A stretch of DNA of 64,000 nt from Nonomuraea sediminis (GTDB lineage Bacteria > Actinomycetota > Actinomycetes > Streptosporangiales > Streptosporangiaceae), in the NCBI RefSeq assembly GCF_018531495.1, contig NZ_JAHDTI010000014.1, forward strand, positions 62,001 to 126,000, read 5' to 3'. The position numbers and the translations under genes were made by a program. Position 1 is the first letter of the stretch. Each line of letters begins with the position of its first letter. A model generated the notes under the pieces. It made no database searches and was not told the origin of the DNA. It worked only from the letters and a program-made list of their open reading frames with translations. Of this stretch, positions 19,119 to 27,310 are shown in pieces.

Positions 19119-20032
19119 GAGATGCTCCTCAAGCGATTGATACCCGGCCAGCTGCGCACATTTCGCAGCATGGCGATGAAAGCCTGTTCGGCGGGACCAA
19201 GGAGGCGGTCGCGCCGGTGGGCGAGGACGATGGGGCGGGGCTTGGGGGCAGGGTTGACCTCGACAGCGCACAGGCGGCCGTCGGCGAGCTCCTGCTCGAC
19301 GCAGTGCTCGGAGACCAGCGAGATGCCCAGCCCCGCGGCCACCGCCTGCTTGATCGTCTCCGGGCCCCAGATCTCCGTGCGCTGCTCCAGGCCCCACGTC
19401 TCCAGGGCCTGTTCCTGCAGGTCACGGGTGGAGGAGCCCGGCTCCCTGATGAGGAACGGCTCCCCGGCCAGCTCGTACGGCTCCGCCGTACCCTTGCTCG
19501 ACAGTCTGTGGCCCGGCTGGGTGATGACGACGAGGCGATCCTCCAGGATGGGCTCGCTGACCAGCTGGGCGGCGCCGGGCTGGCCCGCGAGCACGGCCAC
19601 GCCGATCTCGCCGTCGACCAGCCCGCGCTCGACCTGCTGGGCGTTGGCGACCTGGATGCCGATCTCGATGCCGGGATGCCGGTCGCGGAAGGCCGCGAGC
19701 AGCGGCGGCAGCAGATACGTGCCGACCGTGGTGGTGCCGCCGGCGACCAGCTTGCCCGTCTGCAGGCCCGAGACCTGGCGGATCGCGGCCACCGCCTCGT
19801 CGGCCAGCAGGAAGACGCGCTTGGCGTACTCCAGCATGACCTCGCCCTCGGGCGTGAGCCGGATCCTGGCGCCACTGCGGTCGATCAGCGTGCTGCGCAG
19901 CGACTGCTCAAGCTGCCTGACCTGGTGCGACACGGACGGCTGGCTCAGGTAGAGCTTCTGCGCCGCGGCCGAGAAGCCACCGCACTCCACGACCGTCATG
20001 AAGATCCAGAGCCGGTGCAGGTTGAGCTGCAT
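19115..20032 (-). CDS. LysR-family regulator inside the one-carbon operon
   Basis: 305 residues. The N-terminal HTH reads LHRLWIFMTVVECGGFSAAA, LYLSQPSVSHQVRQLEQSL, RLTPEGEVMLEYAKR; the effector domain resembles CysB/CbbR-type LysR proteins (GTTTVGTYLLPPLLAAFRDR). It is unusual in being cotranscribed: it starts 5 bases after the aminotransferase stop and its TGA overlaps the TTG of the flavoprotein gene. Autoregulation of the whole operon through the site at 21157-21169 is likely. Confidence 0.92.
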   Translation of the reverse strand: MQLNLHRLWIFMTVVECGGFSAAAQKLYLSQPSVSHQVRQLEQSLRSTLIDRSGARIRLTPEGEVMLEYAKRVFLLADEAVAAIRQVSGLQTGKLVAGGTTTVGTYLLPPLLAAFRDRHPGIEIGIQVANAQQVERGLVDGEIGVAVLAGQPGAAQLVSEPILEDRLVVITQPGHRLSSKGTAEPYELAGEPFLIREPGSSTRDLQEQALETWGLEQRTEIWGPETIKQAVAAGLGISLVSEHCVEQELADGRLCAVEVNPAPKPRPIVLAHRRDRLLGPAEQAFIAMLRNVRSWPGINRLRSIS

Positions 20033-20037
20033 CTGCC

Positions 20038-21138
20038 TTAACCCCTAGCTGCCTCGATCGATTCGCGCAGCGCGTCCTCCAGCTGCTCGAGCCGGTGCCA
20101 GGGGATCTCCCCCATCGTGCAGATGCGGAAGAAATCAGCGGAAAGCTGCCCCTGACCGGCGTAGATAACATATCCGCGCTGCTTCAACTCGTCGTGAAGC
20201 GCCTGGTACGTCACACCATCCGGCAGGTGGAGCATCGTGACGGTGTTGGCGCGGTACGGCTCGTCGACCAGGATCCGCAGGCCGAGCCGCTCGAACTGGC
20301 CGCGCACCAGCGCCGCGCGCTCGCGGTAGAGCTTGGTGCGCGCCGCGAAGCCGCCGCCCTCCTCATACTCCTTGATCGCCTCGTCGAGGGAGTAGCAGAC
20401 CTGTACGGCGGGCGTGAAGGGCACGTCGCCCTTGCGCTGGCCCTTGAGGTAGCTGGCGGCGTTGAGGTAGAGGCTGCGCTCGGGCACCTCCTGGAGGCGT
20501 TCGACGGAGCGCTCGCCGCACAGGATGAATGACATCCCCGGCAGTCCGTGCAGCCCCTTGTTCGCGGTGCCGCAGACCACGTCGACCTTGACCTCGGCGA
20601 GGTCCTGGTCCTCGATGGCGGTGCCGGAGATCGCGTCGATCACGAAGAGCCGGTCATGCCGCGCCACGACCTCCCCGATCTCCTTGATCGGGTTGATGAG
20701 GCCGGTGGTGGTCTCGTGGTGGACGGCCACGACCGCGTCGACGTCGTCGTGCGCGGCCAGCGCCCGCTCGACCTCCGCCGGGTCGGCCGGGACCGTCCAC
20801 TCGCTCCTGACCTCGTGGAACGGGATGCCGTTCGCCTTGGCGATCTTGATCATCCGCTCGCCGTAAACGCCGTTGTTCACGATGAGCACGCTTCGTCCCT
20901 CGCGGACGGAGCTGATGACCGCCATCTCCATGGCCGAGGTTCCCGACCCCGTCACCAGCAGCGCCTCGTGCGTGTCGCCGAGGTTCAGGCAGCGGGGCAG
21001 CGCCTCACGGATCCTGAACAGCAACTGCGTGAACTCCGGCTCGCGGTGGCAGAGGTCGCCGCGAAGCAGGGCGTCCTTGACCCGCTTCGACGTACAGGCC
21101 GGACCGGGGTTCAGCAGAATGAGCTCTTCGTCCATCAT
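20038..21138 (-). CDS. class V aminotransferase, PhnW-like
   Basis: 366 residues, fold-type I PLP enzyme. The opening LLNPGPACTSKRVKDALL, GSGTSAMEMAV for the phosphate cup, HHETTTGLINPI, the PLP-side Asp in FVIDAISG and the Schiff-base Lys in CGTANKGLHGLPGMSF are all present. These blocks are closest to the 2-aminoethylphosphonate:pyruvate and alanine/serine:glyoxylate aminotransferase group. Context with a folate-linked N-demethylating flavoprotein makes a glyoxylate or small-amine substrate plausible, but specificity is not readable. First gene of the four-gene operon. Confidence 0.87.
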   Translation of the reverse strand: MMDEELILLNPGPACTSKRVKDALLRGDLCHREPEFTQLLFRIREALPRCLNLGDTHEALLVTGSGTSAMEMAVISSVREGRSVLIVNNGVYGERMIKIAKANGIPFHEVRSEWTVPADPAEVERALAAHDDVDAVVAVHHETTTGLINPIKEIGEVVARHDRLFVIDAISGTAIEDQDLAEVKVDVVCGTANKGLHGLPGMSFILCGERSVERLQEVPERSLYLNAASYLKGQRKGDVPFTPAVQVCYSLDEAIKEYEEGGGFAARTKLYRERAALVRGQFERLGLRILVDEPYRANTVTMLHLPDGVTYQALHDELKQRGYVIYAGQGQLSADFFRICTMGEIPWHRLEQLEDALRESIEAARG

Positions 21139-21156
21139 CCACTCGATCTTGGGTAG

Positions 21157-21169
21157 TTATCAGGCATAA
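21157..21169 (-). promoter_or_regulatory. LysR-type box upstream of the one-carbon operon
   Basis: TTAT-CAGGC-ATAA is a perfect interrupted palindrome of T-N11-A form, 19-31 bases before the aminotransferase start. It is the expected binding pattern of the LysR protein encoded as the second gene. Confidence 0.5.
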
Positions 21170-21279
21170 CGGACGCTATCCGGGACCCACGGCGGACGAC
21201 AGGCGCGTTTCCCCTATACGCCCCATAGCCGCATCCGAGGTTGACCCGGAACGTACCCCCGTTCGACACCCTCCCGTGG

Positions 21280-21308
21280 TTGACCAGGGCCTGCCGCCGT
21301 CCTATGGT
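21280..21308 (+). promoter_or_regulatory. sigma70-type promoter for the phospholipase gene
   Basis: TTGACC (21280-21285) and TATGGT (21303-21308) with a 17-base spacer, 58 bases before the ATG at 21366. Confidence 0.55.
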
Positions 21309-21320
21309 CCGGTCAGCGCA

Positions 21321-21347
21321 AGCGCAACTAGTTGCGCTATACGCAAC
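21321..21347 (+). promoter_or_regulatory. operator: 18-bp palindrome plus overlapping repeat
   Basis: AGCGCAACTAGTTGCGCT (21321-21338) is perfectly palindromic. It overlaps a second interrupted repeat, GTTGCG (21331-21336) and CGCAAC (21342-21347). An extra GCGCAA lies just upstream at 21316. The cluster starts 13 bases after the -10 box, which is a repressor position. Confidence 0.6.
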
Positions 21348-21365
21348 GAGCGGAGGGAGCCGCGC

Positions 21366-23405
21366 ATGTCCGAGGTCAACCGGCGTCGTTTCTTACAACT
21401 GGCGGGAGGAACCGCCGCACTTTCCCTTCTCCCCGAGAGCATCGCCCGCGCCGCGTCGATCGAGCCCGCCGTCGTCACGGGAACCCTGCAGGACGTCCAG
21501 CACATCGTCGTCCTCATGCAGGAGAACCGTTCCTTCGACCACTACTTCGGCACGCTGAAGGGCGTCAGGGGCTTCGGTGACCCGCGCCCGTTCACGCAGC
21601 CAAGCGGCCAGCCGGTCTTCAACCAGTCCGGCGTGCTGCCCTTCCACCCGACCGCGGCCAACCTGGGCCTGCAGTTCCTGCAGGACCTCGACCACGACTG
21701 GAACGGCACGCACTCGGCCTGGAACTCCGGCAAGTACGACAACTGGGTCCCCGCCAAGTCGGCCACCACGATGGCCTACCTCACCAGGGACGACATCCCC
21801 TTCCACTACGCGCTGGCCGACGCGTTCACCGTCTGCGACGGCTACCACTGCTCGTTCCTGGGCGCGACGGACCCGAACCGGTACTACATGTGGACCGGGT
21901 ACACCGGCAACGACGGCACCGGCGGCGGCCCCGTCCTCGGCAACCAGGAAGCCGGATACGGCTGGACCACCTACCCCGAGCGGTTACAGGCGGCCGGCAT
22001 CTCCTGGAAGATCTACCAGGACACGGGAGACGGCCTGGACGCGGCCGGGTCCTGGGGCTGGACCGGCGACCCGTACATCGGGAACTACGGCGACAACTCG
22101 CTGCTGTACTTCAACAACTACCGCAACGCCACGCCGGGGAACCCGCTCTACGACCGGGCGCGGACGGGGACGGCCGTCAAGAACGGCGGGACGTTCTTCG
22201 ACGTGCTCAAGGCCGACGTCATGAACGGGCAGCTGCCGCAGATCTCCTGGATCGCGGCGCCCGAGGCCTACACCGAGCACCCGAACTGGCCGGCCAACTA
22301 CGGGGCCTGGTACATCGCGCGGGTCCTGGACGCGCTGACCGCCAACCCCGCCGTGTGGGCCTCGACCGTGCTCCTGATCACCTACGACGAGAACGACGGG
22401 TTCTTCGACCACGTGCCCCCGCCGTTCCCCGGAACGTCGACGACGCCCACGACCCTCGACCTCTACACGAAATCCAGCAGCTACGCGAAGGGGCCGTACG
22501 GCCTCGGCCCCCGGGTCCCCCTGCTGGTCCTGTCCCCCTGGAGCCGCGGCGGCTGGGTGTGCTCGCAGACCTTCGACCACACCTCGATCCTGCAGTTCAT
22601 GGAGAAGCGCTTCGGGGTCGCCGAGACGAACATCTCGCCCTGGCGCCGCGCGGTCAGCGGCGACCTGACCTCGGCGTTCGACTTCGCCCAGCAGGACCCG
22701 TCGGTTCCCGCCCTGCCGAGCACGTCGGGGTACGCGCCGCCGGACCACAACCGGCACCCCGACTACGTGCCCTCCGCGCCGTCGCCCGGGTCGATGCCGC
22801 GCCAGGAACCGGGCCGGCGTCCCGCGCGGGCCCTGCCGTACGACCTGCGGGTTTCCGGCGCCACCGACGCCTCCGCCGGCACGTACGGGCTGACCTTCGC
22901 CAGCGCGGGCGCGGCGGGCGCCACGTTCCTCGTCTCGTCGGCCGCGGGCACCTTCGGGCCGTGGAGCTACACCTGCGAAGCGGGCAAATCCCTCTCAGCG
23001 ACGTGGTCCACGGCGAAGAAGACCCGCCTGTACGACCTGGCGGTCTCCGGACCCGCCGGATACCTGCGCCGCTTCAAGGGGAAGGTGCCTCCGACCCGCG
23101 GCGCGCAACCCGCCAACCCCGAGGTCGCCGCGGCCTACTCGGGCGGCGACGTCGTCCTGACCATCACCAACAGCGGCGGCGCGGCCTGCACCGTCACCGT
23201 CGTCAACGCCTACGGCGGGGCCACCGCGTCCCACGACGTGGCGCCCGGCGCGACCGTTACGCACACGGCCACGCTAGGCGGCAGCGACGGCTGGTACGAC
23301 CTCACGGTCACCTCCAGCACCGACGGCGGCTGGCTCCGCCGCCTGGCGGGCCACGTGGAAACCGGCCGGCCGAGCCTCTCCGACCCCGCCATCCTCACGA
23401 CCTGA
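21366..23405 (+). CDS. Tat-exported phosphocholine-type phospholipase C
   Basis: 679 residues. The Tat signal is explicit (NRRRFLQLAGG at 5-15, then a hydrophobic stretch ending in Ala-Arg-Ala-Ala). The phosphoesterase domain carries VVLMQENRSFDHYFGTLKGV near the N-terminus, FDPxx-like metal loops, and TYDENDGFFDHV near the middle, as in the PLC/acid phosphatase family that hydrolyses phosphatidylcholine or sphingomyelin. Two C-terminal DUF756 repeats are seen (LPYDLRVSGA onward and LYDLAVSGPAGYLRRFKG onward). The ATG follows CGGAGGGAG. Secretion plus the adjacent phosphate transporter fit phosphate scavenging, and control by the palindromic operator is likely. Confidence 0.92.
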   Translation: MSEVNRRRFLQLAGGTAALSLLPESIARAASIEPAVVTGTLQDVQHIVVLMQENRSFDHYFGTLKGVRGFGDPRPFTQPSGQPVFNQSGVLPFHPTAANLGLQFLQDLDHDWNGTHSAWNSGKYDNWVPAKSATTMAYLTRDDIPFHYALADAFTVCDGYHCSFLGATDPNRYYMWTGYTGNDGTGGGPVLGNQEAGYGWTTYPERLQAAGISWKIYQDTGDGLDAAGSWGWTGDPYIGNYGDNSLLYFNNYRNATPGNPLYDRARTGTAVKNGGTFFDVLKADVMNGQLPQISWIAAPEAYTEHPNWPANYGAWYIARVLDALTANPAVWASTVLLITYDENDGFFDHVPPPFPGTSTTPTTLDLYTKSSSYAKGPYGLGPRVPLLVLSPWSRGGWVCSQTFDHTSILQFMEKRFGVAETNISPWRRAVSGDLTSAFDFAQQDPSVPALPSTSGYAPPDHNRHPDYVPSAPSPGSMPRQEPGRRPARALPYDLRVSGATDASAGTYGLTFASAGAAGATFLVSSAAGTFGPWSYTCEAGKSLSATWSTAKKTRLYDLAVSGPAGYLRRFKGKVPPTRGAQPANPEVAAAYSGGDVVLTITNSGGAACTVTVVNAYGGATASHDVAPGATVTHTATLGGSDGWYDLTVTSSTDGGWLRRLAGHVETGRPSLSDPAILTT

Positions 23406-23415
23406 CCTCATGAGC

Positions 23416-23445
23416 CCGCCGCCCCGCTCTCGGGAGGGGCGGCGG
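23416..23445 (+). terminator. terminator hairpin after the phospholipase gene
   Basis: Perfect 10-bp arms CCGCCGCCCC (23416-23425) and GGGGCGGCGG (23436-23445) with a 10-nt loop, 11 bases after the stop. Confidence 0.65.
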
Positions 23446-23540
23446 AGCTGGTCCAGGACGGCACCCGGGGCTGCGGGTAGGGGCGTCTATAGGGAACATC
23501 AGGGAATCGAACTTGCCTCGCTCGACGCGAGCGGGCTGGG

Positions 23541-24494
23541 ATGGAGCGCGTGCCGTTGAACGCCGTGTTTGTGATCGTGGTCGCCGGGCTCTTCGCGGTC
23601 GTCTCCGGCATGAACGACGGCGGCTCCCTCCTCGCGACCGGCCTGAAGCTGCCCACTGTCCGCCCGGCCGTCGGCCTGCTCATCCTCGTGGTGCTGGTGG
23701 CCGTCGTGCCGCTGGCCACCAACCAGGTGGCGCTGACGTTCGTGACCCGGCTGGCGACCTTCTCGGGCCCCGGCGGCCGCAGCGCCATGACGATCGCGGT
23801 GATCTGCGCCCTGGGCGTGGTCACCGTACTCAGCTCGCGCGGCCGCCCCACCAGCCTCACGCTGGCCGTCGTCGGCGGCGTCACCGGCGCGGGCATCGGC
23901 TGGGGGCTGCCCGTGTCGTACGGGTGGGTGGCGCTCGTCCTGACGGTCGGGCTCATCGCCCCGTTCGTCGGCGGGCTCGCCTCGTGGGCGGCGATCCGGA
24001 CACTCCTGCTGGTGACCGACTGGCCGGGCCTGTCGCGCTGGCACTGGGCCGGCTTCCTGCTGCAATGCCTGGCCTACGCGGCCAACGACGCCCAGAAGAT
24101 GCTCGCCGTCTTCATGATCGCACTGGGTTTCACCGGGGCCCCGATCGGCGTGACGTCGCTGGTGGCGGTCCTGTTCGGCCTCGGCGCCCTCTACGGCCTG
24201 CCCAAGGCGGGACGCACGCTCAGCCGGGAGATCATCGTCTCGCGCCCGCTGCACGGGGTGGCGGCGGAGTTCGGCTCGGGCCTCGCGGTCATGGCCTCGG
24301 CCCTGATCGGAATGCCGGTCAGCATGACCCAGGCCATCGCCGGCGGCCTCATCGGTGCCGGCGTCTCCCAGGGCGGCGGCCGCGTCCGCTGGTACGCCGC
24401 CGCCAAGATCGTCATCGCCTGGCTCCTGACCCTCCCCGCCAGCGCCGTATCCGCCGCCATCATCGCCTGGCTGGTCCAAGGAGCCACCTCATGA
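23541..24494 (+). CDS. PiT-family inorganic phosphate transporter
   Basis: 317 residues with about nine membrane segments. PiT signature halves are visible: FAVVSGMNDGGSLLATGL near residues 18-36 and CLAYAANDAQKMLAVFMIAL near 185-204. These low-affinity carriers import metal-phosphate in symport with protons. The length is short against classical PiT (~330-500) but normal for the actinobacterial short form. It pairs with the DUF47 gene downstream, the usual partner, although a 436-bp repeat-rich gap separates them here. Confidence 0.88.
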   Translation: MERVPLNAVFVIVVAGLFAVVSGMNDGGSLLATGLKLPTVRPAVGLLILVVLVAVVPLATNQVALTFVTRLATFSGPGGRSAMTIAVICALGVVTVLSSRGRPTSLTLAVVGGVTGAGIGWGLPVSYGWVALVLTVGLIAPFVGGLASWAAIRTLLLVTDWPGLSRWHWAGFLLQCLAYAANDAQKMLAVFMIALGFTGAPIGVTSLVAVLFGLGALYGLPKAGRTLSREIIVSRPLHGVAAEFGSGLAVMASALIGMPVSMTQAIAGGLIGAGVSQGGGRVRWYAAAKIVIAWLLTLPASAVSAAIIAWLVQGATS

Positions 24495-24554
24495 ACCACC
24501 CCACCCGCCCTGCGCCGACCTCCTCAGTGCGACCCTCCTCCGTACCGGTCTCCT

Positions 24555-24860
24555 CTCTGCCGGGCTGCTCTCTGCCGGGCTGCTCTCCTGTACGGCAAGC
24601 CGCCCCTCCGCCAGTCGCCGCACTTCGGCCAGGGACCTCCAGGGACACGCCCGCTGACCGGACGCCGGCTAACCGCCGCAACGACGCCCGGATCCCCGCT
24701 ATCACGGCCCCACCCTGGCCGCCTTCCCGCCACGGCCACGCCCGTAGCCCCGCTGCCACCGCTCCGCCCTGGCCGCCTACCTCGCTCCCCTGGGACGTGG
24801 GCTCGTTGGGCCTGGGCTGGAAGCGGTGGGGTGGCTTGCCGTACGAAAGACCGTCGCGGC
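24555..24860 (-). repeat. repeat-rich gap: dispersed family copy E and tandem units
   Basis: The gap 24495-24930 has no supported gene. CTCTGCCGGGCTGCT is duplicated in tandem at 24555-24584. Next, read on the minus strand, comes a member of the dispersed family (GGCCGAAGTGCGGCGACTGG, GGCGGCTTGCCGTACAGG; about 24585-24660). A degenerate ~65-bp direct repeat (ATCCCCGCT...CCTGGCCGCC) follows, and a second GTGGCTTGCCGTACG end lies at 24832-24847. Confidence 0.65.
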
Positions 24861-24930
24861 CGGAGGCGCGGCTGAGAGGTGGCTTCGACCAGGGAAGCAC
24901 GGGCGGGGAAGGAATGGGAGATGAGAGGGC

Positions 24931-25578
24931 ATGGTGGGAGGGGCGATGAAGCGGCTGCGGCGGGTGCGGGATCTGCTGTCCGGGCGGATGGACAGCGCGC
25001 TGACCGAGGCGTTGCTCGGGCAGCTCGAGGCGACCAAGGAGGGCGCCTGGCTGGCGATGGCGATGATCGGGGGCGAGGTGGGCAGGACGGGCGCGCACGA
25101 GCAGATGCGCGCCATCGAGCACCTCGGTGACGAGGAGCGCCGCCGGCTGGTCGAGGAGCTCAAGAACGCCCTGGTCACGCCCATCGACCGGGAGGACCTC
25201 TTCCGGCTGTCACGCTCGATCGACGACGTGCTCGACTCGTTGCGCGACTTCGTCCGGGAGTCGCACCTGTACAGGGTGCCGGACCAGATCCGCTTCTCAC
25301 CGCTGCTCGACCAGGTCATCGTCGGCATCGACGCCCTCGAGAACGCCGTCAAGGACCTCGCCTCCCGCCCCTCGGCCGTCGTCCAGGACGCCCTGGAGGC
25401 CAAGAAGGTCGGCAGCGCGATCCGCCGCATGTACCAGTACGAGATCTCCCGCATCTTCTCCGGCGAACTCACCCCCGACGCGATGAAGGAACGCGAACTG
25501 GTCCGCCGCCTCGAGATCGTCGGCATGGCCATCGGCGAAGCCGCCGACGCCATCGCCGACGGCGCCATGAAACGCTAA
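24931..25578 (+). CDS. DUF47 (PhoU-like) phosphate-transport accessory protein
   Basis: 215 residues, all-helical, like PhoU. Conserved DUF47 blocks are EELKNALVTPIDREDLFRL and SRSIDDVLDSLRDFVRE, with acidic metal-binding residues. Members encoded beside PiT genes (Pit accessory proteins) modulate phosphate uptake in the cytoplasm. The start could also be the ATG at 24946, which has GGGAGGGG directly upstream; 24931 is kept for its better spacing to GGGAG. Confidence 0.87.
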   Translation: MVGGAMKRLRRVRDLLSGRMDSALTEALLGQLEATKEGAWLAMAMIGGEVGRTGAHEQMRAIEHLGDEERRRLVEELKNALVTPIDREDLFRLSRSIDDVLDSLRDFVRESHLYRVPDQIRFSPLLDQVIVGIDALENAVKDLASRPSAVVQDALEAKKVGSAIRRMYQYEISRIFSGELTPDAMKERELVRRLEIVGMAIGEAADAIADGAMKR

Positions 25579-25629
25579 CCCGCCCCCGACTCCTTCGTAA
25601 GGCAGCCCACCCCTATTGCCACCCGCGTT

Positions 25630-25770
25630 TCCTTCTCGTACGGCGAGCCGCCCCACCGCCACCCGCCGCACATGGCTGGCCTCTGTCCAGGGAGACGCCA
25701 CGGCTAGCAGGACGTGGCCGGCCACCGCTACGACGCCTCGTAATCGTGGCACCCGGGTCCCCGCTTCCCC
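25630..25770 (-). repeat. dispersed GCCGTAC repeat family, copy F
   Basis: On the minus strand: ATGTGCGGCGGGTGGCGGTG followed by GGGGCGGCTCGCCGTACGAG, with an upstream GAGGCGTCGTAGCGGTGGCC similar to the arms of the other copies. It lies 50 bases after the DUF47 stop. The rest of 25579-25804 shows nothing coding. Confidence 0.65.
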
Positions 25771-25804
25771 ACCGCACAGGGCACCGCCCTTCACCCGCGG
25801 TTGG

Positions 25805-26686
25805 TCAGAGGGAGAGGGTGGGGGCGAGGGTTCGGAGTTGGGTGAGGGCGTCGGTGAGGTCGGGGACCGAGGGGGACAGGGGTTGGAGGGCGACGTGGTC
25901 GGCGCCGGCGTCGAGGTGGGCGCGGACGCGCTTGACGACGGACTCCGGGTCGCCCCAGGCGACGATGGCGTCCGCGAGGCGGTCGCTGCCCCCGTCGGCC
26001 AAGTCGTCGTCGGTGTAGCCGAGCGCCAGCAGGTTGTTCACGTAGTTGGGGAGCGTCAGGTAGTAGGCCATGTGGGTGCGGGCGATCTGGCGGGCCCTGG
26101 CGGGGTCGGTCTCCAGGAGTACGGCCTGCTCGGGCACCAGGAGGCGGTCGTGACCCAGGACCTCGCGGGCCAGCGCGGTGTGCTCCGGCGGGACGAAGTA
26201 CGTGTGGGCCCCGGCGGCGCGGTCACGGGAGAGCTCCAGCATCTTGGGCCGCAGCGCGGCGAGCAGGCGCGGCGCGTCGCCCTCGAGCAGGCCGGGCTGG
26301 GCCTGGTCCATGCCGTCGAGATACTCGCGCATCGCGGTCAGCGGCTTGCCGTAGGAGTGGCCGCGGCTGCCGACCAGGGTGCTGTGGCTCACGCCGATGC
26401 CCAGCAGGAAGCGCCCGGGGAACGCCTCACCGAGCGTGGCCCTGCTCGCGGCCATGGCCGTGGCGTCGCGGCCCCACAGGTTGGCGATGCCGGTGCCCAC
26501 GGCGACGCGGCTGGTGGCCGACAGCAGCAGGCTGGCCGCCACGAACGGGTCCCTGGACCCCGGCCCCTCGTTCACCCACACGGAGGCGTAGCCGAGCTTC
26601 TCGATCTCGACGGCCGCCCTGCGCGCCACGGCGGCAGGGGCCTTGCCGATCGCCGGGTGCCACACGCCTATCTGTCCGGTGTCCAT
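25805..26686 (-). CDS. LLM-class F420-dependent oxidoreductase
   Basis: 293 residues. The ATG is preceded by AAGGAGC. The TIM-barrel luciferase-like fold shows as EIEKLGYASVWVNEG, VGTGIANLWGRDA, GRFLLGIGVSH and the C-terminal GADHVALQPL, typical of actinobacterial F420 enzymes of the TIGR03620 type. They reduce or oxidise small organic substrates with F420 (or FMN). It is divergent from a small ArsR-type regulator, with paired TGTTC repeats between, so that protein probably represses it. Confidence 0.88.
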   Translation of the reverse strand: MDTGQIGVWHPAIGKAPAAVARRAAVEIEKLGYASVWVNEGPGSRDPFVAASLLLSATSRVAVGTGIANLWGRDATAMAASRATLGEAFPGRFLLGIGVSHSTLVGSRGHSYGKPLTAMREYLDGMDQAQPGLLEGDAPRLLAALRPKMLELSRDRAAGAHTYFVPPEHTALAREVLGHDRLLVPEQAVLLETDPARARQIARTHMAYYLTLPNYVNNLLALGYTDDDLADGGSDRLADAIVAWGDPESVVKRVRAHLDAGADHVALQPLSPSVPDLTDALTQLRTLAPTLSL

Positions 26687-26707
26687 GGCTGCTCCTTCCG
26701 GGTAAGC

Positions 26708-26756
26708 TGTTCGATCGAGATGGAACACTACAGCAATGTTCGACCGTCGTCGAACA
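26708..26756. promoter_or_regulatory. two TGTTC-type inverted repeats, LLM/ArsR divergent region
   Basis: TGTTC-N10-GAACA (26708-26727) and TGTTCGA-N6-TCGAACA (26737-26756), both perfect. They look like two sites for one dimeric regulator, presumably the ArsR-type protein encoded alongside. Confidence 0.55.
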
Positions 26757-27067
26757 GGACGCGCTCGCTGACCCACGCCTCCCCCTGCGAGGTGACGCTC
26801 CAGGCCGCCCTCGACGCGCTCGGCGACCCCGTGCGCCGCCGCATCGTCAGGGAGTTGGCCGAGGTGCCCGACTGGACGCGCCCGTGCGGCACGTTCACCC
26901 ACCTGACGGCCAAGTCGACGCTCAGCCACCACTTCGGCGTCCTGCGCAACGTCGGCCTCCTCGAGCAGCGCGACGAAGGCTCCCGCCGCCTCAACCGCCT
27001 GCGCAGACAGGAGTTCGCCGAACGCTTCCCCGGCCTCCTCGAGCTCGTCCTCACCGAACAGGACTAG
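26720..27067 (+). CDS. ArsR-like winged-helix regulator
   Basis: 115 residues if started at ATG 26720, or 91 if started at GTG 26792. The core is LQAALDALGDPVRRRIVREL followed by TAKSTLSHHFGVLRNVGLLE, the ArsR/SmtB recognition helix and wing. No metal-site cysteines are placed as in ArsR or CadC, so the inducer is probably organic or redox. Because a perfect inverted repeat (26737-26756) would lie inside the long form, the shorter start is attractive; neither start has a strong ribosome site. It is divergent from the LLM oxidoreductase. Confidence 0.8.
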   Translation: MEHYSNVRPSSNRTRSLTHASPCEVTLQAALDALGDPVRRRIVRELAEVPDWTRPCGTFTHLTAKSTLSHHFGVLRNVGLLEQRDEGSRRLNRLRRQEFAERFPGLLELVLTEQD

Positions 27068-27300
27068 CGGTACGGCACGCCCTCCAACCCACCCAACCGC
27101 GGAACCCGGGTACGCGGGGGGCGCCGCAACATGGCACCGCGGATCGAGGCCCCGGAACCAGGAAACGCAGGGCGCGCAACGTGGCACGGCGGAGACCAAG
27201 GCGCCGGGGGTGGGGCGGGGGATCCGTGCCACGGAGGCAGTGCTGGGATGGGACCCGGGAAACGCCTGGCTGTGGGGCGGGCGAGGCCGTACGGAGGAGA
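27068..27300. repeat. degenerate repeats before the Nudix gene
   Basis: Two similar stretches, GCAACATGGCACCGCGGA near 27130 and GCAACGTGGCACGGCGGA near 27177, and a GGGCGGGCGAGGCCGTACGG end near 27275-27295 that resembles the terminus of the dispersed family. No gene is supported in this gap. Confidence 0.45.
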
Positions 27301-27310
27301 AGGTGGGCGC

